Positions 61,259 through 64,000 of a stretch of DNA of 64,000 bases are shown here, piece after piece; the first letter of the stretch is position 1, and the number at the start of each line of letters is the position of its first letter. Both the position numbers and the translations under genes were made by a program. The notes under the pieces are model-generated. The model ran no database searches and was not told the DNA's origin. It worked only from the letters and a program-made list of their open reading frames with translations. The DNA is from Streptomyces griseoloalbus (GTDB lineage Bacteria; Actinomycetota; Actinomycetes; Streptomycetales; Streptomycetaceae), in assembly GCA_014650015.1 (NCBI GenBank), contig BMUD01000001.1:352197-416196 (forward strand). The letters run 5' to 3'.

Positions 61259-61341
61259 ACGGCTTGATTGCCCGCGTTCCGTAACGACTGTCCGGGACGT
61301 CACGTCACGGGGGAGCGCTCGGGGCGGGCTCAGGGCACGGC

Positions 61342-63918
61342 TCAGCCCGCCGCCGCGTCGCAACGCTGGCCGCGCAGCGCCCGGGCCAGGTCGTCACGGG
61401 CCTCCAGGACCAGGCGGCGCAGCGCCGGGGCCGCGTCCTCGTGGGCCACGAGCCACGCGTCCGTCGCGTCCAGCGTCGCCTGCGAGTCCTGGAACGCGGG
61501 GAACAGCCCCCGCACCACGTCCATGCCGATCTGGATCGACCGCCCGGCCCACACCCGCTCGATCGCCGCGAAGTACTTCTCCGTGTACGGCGCGAGCAGC
61601 TCCCGCTGGGACGACTGCGCGAAGCCCGAGATCGTCGCCTCCACCAGCGCGTTGGACAGCGCGTCCGACTCCACGACCTGCGCCCAGCACTGCGCCTTCA
61701 CCGCGGCCGACGGGCGGGCGGCCAGACAGCGGACGTGGTGCCGCCTGCCGGAGGCGGTGTCGTCCCGGGCCAGCTCCTCGTCCAGCGTCTTCTCGTCCGC
61801 CACCCCGTGCGCGGCCAGCGGCTCCAGGAACGCCCAGCGCAGCTCCTGGTCCACCTCGAGCCCCGGCACGGTCACCGTGCCGTCCAGCAGCGAGGTCAGC
61901 AGCTCGAAGTCGGCCGGGGCGGCGGCCACGTGCGCGAAGAACCGCGCCCACGCGAGCTGGTGCTCGCTGCCCGCCTCGGCGGCGTGCAGCAGCGCCGAGG
62001 CGCCCTCGGCGAGCAGGCGGCCGGCCTCCTCCTTCCGCTCCGGCGCGGTGTAGTGCACCGCGGCCGACTCCGCCCACGCGTGCAGCATCTGCAGCACACC
62101 GATGTCGGACTCCCGGCCCGCGAACTCCATCACCAGGCCGATGAACTCCCGGGCCGGCAGCAGCGCGTCCCGCGTCATGTTCCACAGCGCCGACCAGCAC
62201 AGGGCGCGGGCGAGCGGATCGGTGAGGTCGCCGAGGCCGCGCCGGAGCGCCGCCAGCGAGGTCTCGTCGAAACGGGTCTTGCAGTACGTCAGGTCGTCGT
62301 CGTTGACCAGCACCAGCTCCGGCGCGTCCGCGCCCGCCAGCTCCGCCACGACCGTACGCGCCCCGTCGACGTCCGTCTCGGCCTGCGCGTACCGCTCCAG
62401 GGCGCCGTCGTCCGTGCGCCGGTACAGGCCCACCGCCACCCGGTGCGGGCGCAGCTCGGGGTGCGACTCGGCGGCCTCCTGCACGATCGCCAGCTCGTCG
62501 ATCCTGCCCCGCGTGTCCAACAGCACCTGCGGCGTGAGGGAGTTGACGCCGGCCGTCTGCAGCCACGCCCGCGCCCAGACGTCCATGTCCCGGCCACTGG
62601 TCTCCTCCAGGACCGACAGCAGGTCACCCAGCCGAGTGTTGCCGTACGCGTGCCGCTTGAAGTAGCGCCGGGCGCCCTCCAGGAACGCGTCCTGGCCGAC
62701 GTAGGCCACCAGCTGCTTCAGCACGGAGGCACCCTTGGCGTACGTGATGCCGTCGAAGTTGAGCTTGGCGTCCTGCAGGTCGCGGATGTCGGCGGTGATC
62801 GGGTGCGTGGACGGCAGCTGGTCCGCGCGGTACGCCCACGCCTTGCGGCGGTTGGCGAAGGTGATCCAGCCGTCGGTGAAGCGGGTCGCGCCGACCAGCG
62901 AGAACGCGCCCATGAAGTCCGCGAAGGACTCCTTCAGCCACAGGTCGTCCCACCACTCCATGGTGACCAGGTCGCCGAACCACATGTGGGCCATCTCGTG
63001 CAGGATCACGTTCGCGCGGCCCTCGTAGGACGCCCGGGTGACCTTGCCGCGGAAGATGAACTCCTCCCGGAAGGTGACCATCCCCGGGTTCTCCATCGCG
63101 CCCAGGTTGTACTCGGGCACGAAGGCCTGGTCGTACTTCCCGAAGGGGTACGGGTAGTCGAAGTGGTCGTGGAAGAAGTCCAGGCCCTGCTTGGTCACCA
63201 GGAAGACGTCGTCGGCGTCGAAGTGCGGGGCGAGACCCTTGCGGCACATCGCGCCGAGCGGGATCTCCAGCCGCGTACCGTCCTCGAAGACCCGCTCGTA
63301 GGAGTCCGTCACATAGTGGTACGGGCCCGCCACCACGCAGGTGATGTACGTCGGGATCGGCTTGGTCTCCGCGAACCGCCACACGCCGTCGCTGCGTTCA
63401 CCTGCGCCGTTGCTCCACACCGTCCAGTCCTCGGGCGCGCGCACCTCGAAGCGGTGGGGCGCCTTGAGATCGGGCTGCTCGAAGGTGGCGAAGACACGGC
63501 GGGCGTCGGCCGGCTCGTACTGGGTGTAGAGGTACACCTCGCCGTCCTCGGGGTCGACGAAGCGGTGCATGCCCTCGCCGGTGCGGGAGTAGGCGCACTG
63601 CGCGTCGACGACGAGCTCGTTGTCGGCGGCGAGGTCCTCCAGCAGGATCCGCGAGCCGTCGAAGACCTGGCCGGGGTCGAGGTCCCGCCCGTTGAGCGAG
63701 ACCGCCGTCACGCTCGGCGCGATCAGGTCCGCGAAGCTGCTCGCCCCCGGCTCGGCGCAGCGGAACCGGACGGTGGTGACGGAACGGAAGGTGCGGGGCC
63801 CTCCGCCCTTGTGCTCACCGACCGCCGAACGCAGGTCCAGGCTCACCTCGTACCCGTCGACGGACAGCAGGGCCGCCCGCTCCCGGGCCTCGTCGCGGGT
63901 CAGATTCTCACCGGGCAC
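61342..63918 (-). CDS. pepN: Aminopeptidase N (M1), paralogue 2
   Basis: An 858-residue M1 aminopeptidase. GAMEN at residues 273-277; zinc site HEMAHMWFGDLVTMEWWDDL (His307, His311) with third ligand Glu330 in LWLKESFA. The C-terminal helical domain resembles that of the first copy (ERAP1-like). The GTG at 63918 (MPGENLTRDEA) is chosen over the GTG at 63927 because TGAGGA then lies nine bases upstream and the start matches paralogue 1. The two proteins share long identical stretches such as VTMEWW and FDGITYAKGASVLKQLVAYV, so they are ancient duplicates, 16 kb apart and on the same strand. Different loops around GAMEN suggest different peptide preference. Confidence 0.95.
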   Translation of the reverse strand: MPGENLTRDEARERAALLSVDGYEVSLDLRSAVGEHKGGGPRTFRSVTTVRFRCAEPGASSFADLIAPSVTAVSLNGRDLDPGQVFDGSRILLEDLAADNELVVDAQCAYSRTGEGMHRFVDPEDGEVYLYTQYEPADARRVFATFEQPDLKAPHRFEVRAPEDWTVWSNGAGERSDGVWRFAETKPIPTYITCVVAGPYHYVTDSYERVFEDGTRLEIPLGAMCRKGLAPHFDADDVFLVTKQGLDFFHDHFDYPYPFGKYDQAFVPEYNLGAMENPGMVTFREEFIFRGKVTRASYEGRANVILHEMAHMWFGDLVTMEWWDDLWLKESFADFMGAFSLVGATRFTDGWITFANRRKAWAYRADQLPSTHPITADIRDLQDAKLNFDGITYAKGASVLKQLVAYVGQDAFLEGARRYFKRHAYGNTRLGDLLSVLEETSGRDMDVWARAWLQTAGVNSLTPQVLLDTRGRIDELAIVQEAAESHPELRPHRVAVGLYRRTDDGALERYAQAETDVDGARTVVAELAGADAPELVLVNDDDLTYCKTRFDETSLAALRRGLGDLTDPLARALCWSALWNMTRDALLPAREFIGLVMEFAGRESDIGVLQMLHAWAESAAVHYTAPERKEEAGRLLAEGASALLHAAEAGSEHQLAWARFFAHVAAAPADFELLTSLLDGTVTVPGLEVDQELRWAFLEPLAAHGVADEKTLDEELARDDTASGRRHHVRCLAARPSAAVKAQCWAQVVESDALSNALVEATISGFAQSSQRELLAPYTEKYFAAIERVWAGRSIQIGMDVVRGLFPAFQDSQATLDATDAWLVAHEDAAPALRRLVLEARDDLARALRGQRCDAAAG

Positions 63919-64000
63919 GGGCGGCACTCCTCAGGCGTCGTCGACAGGGATGAACAGGACCGATCCTGCCATGTGGCCCTGACGGCGGGCAGCCGGGAAT

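Overview
The window is high-GC actinobacterial chromosome, almost certainly Streptomyces: strong third-position GC, many GTG starts, GGAGG ribosome sites, tight overlapping operons, and family content typical of the genus (csn chitosan-oligosaccharide genes, CebR-type box, ROK/PadR/MarR regulators, two PepN aminopeptidases). No rRNA, tRNA, CRISPR or complete insertion sequence was seen.

Layout. 1-4616: two FtsX-type permeases (one cut by the window edge) separated by a decayed copy of a gene start. 4617-6556: a relic of a hexapeptide acetyltransferase, a group II truncated haemoglobin and a PCMT-like methyltransferase. 6578-17705: a seven-gene minus-strand signalling operon (GlnX-like membrane sensor, GlnH-like binding protein, coiled-coil protein, PknG-type kinase, PP2C phosphatase, VWA protein, FHA protein). 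18329-22061: a csn-type locus (ROK repressor csnR with operator, GH4 csnH, kinase csnK) whose ABC transporter has been deleted except for the last ~38 codons of the final permease gene. 22165-26891: MscS channel, HNH endonuclease, and a PadR-ABC-FtsX export operon. 26963-34487: GH84-like secreted glycosidase, a small repeat protein coupled to malQ, a tiny membrane protein and a 5'-truncated FAD monooxygenase.

34499-38789: MarR regulator divergent from an EamA transporter with a clear operator; then a secreted PQQ-type sugar dehydrogenase carrying a cellulose-binding CBM2 behind a CebR-like box; then a RibD/DHFR-fold protein. 39068-44756: a large secreted RHS polymorphic toxin with its probable immunity gene. 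45084-63918: pepN paralogue 1, DUF1203 protein, asd, an ECF-like sigma factor coupled to a one-TM protein with a hexapeptide minisatellite, a large subtilase, an ABATE/CGNR regulator divergent from a glyoxalase-fold protein, a PNPOx-like protein, a NUDIX hydrolase, a Tat-exported metallophosphoesterase, a DUF559-like protein, and pepN paralogue 2.

How the parts work together. The strongest coherent system is the 6.6-17.7 kb operon: it extends the GlnX-GlnH-PknG amino-acid sensing pathway known from mycobacteria and corynebacteria with an adjacent PP2C phosphatase, an FHA phosphothreonine reader, a VWA protein and an uncharacterised coiled-coil protein. The other themes are polysaccharide use (csn relic, GH84, malQ, CBM2 dehydrogenase) and protein turnover/secretion (two PepN, subtilase). 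Functions are assigned by reading motifs by eye; no database search was run.
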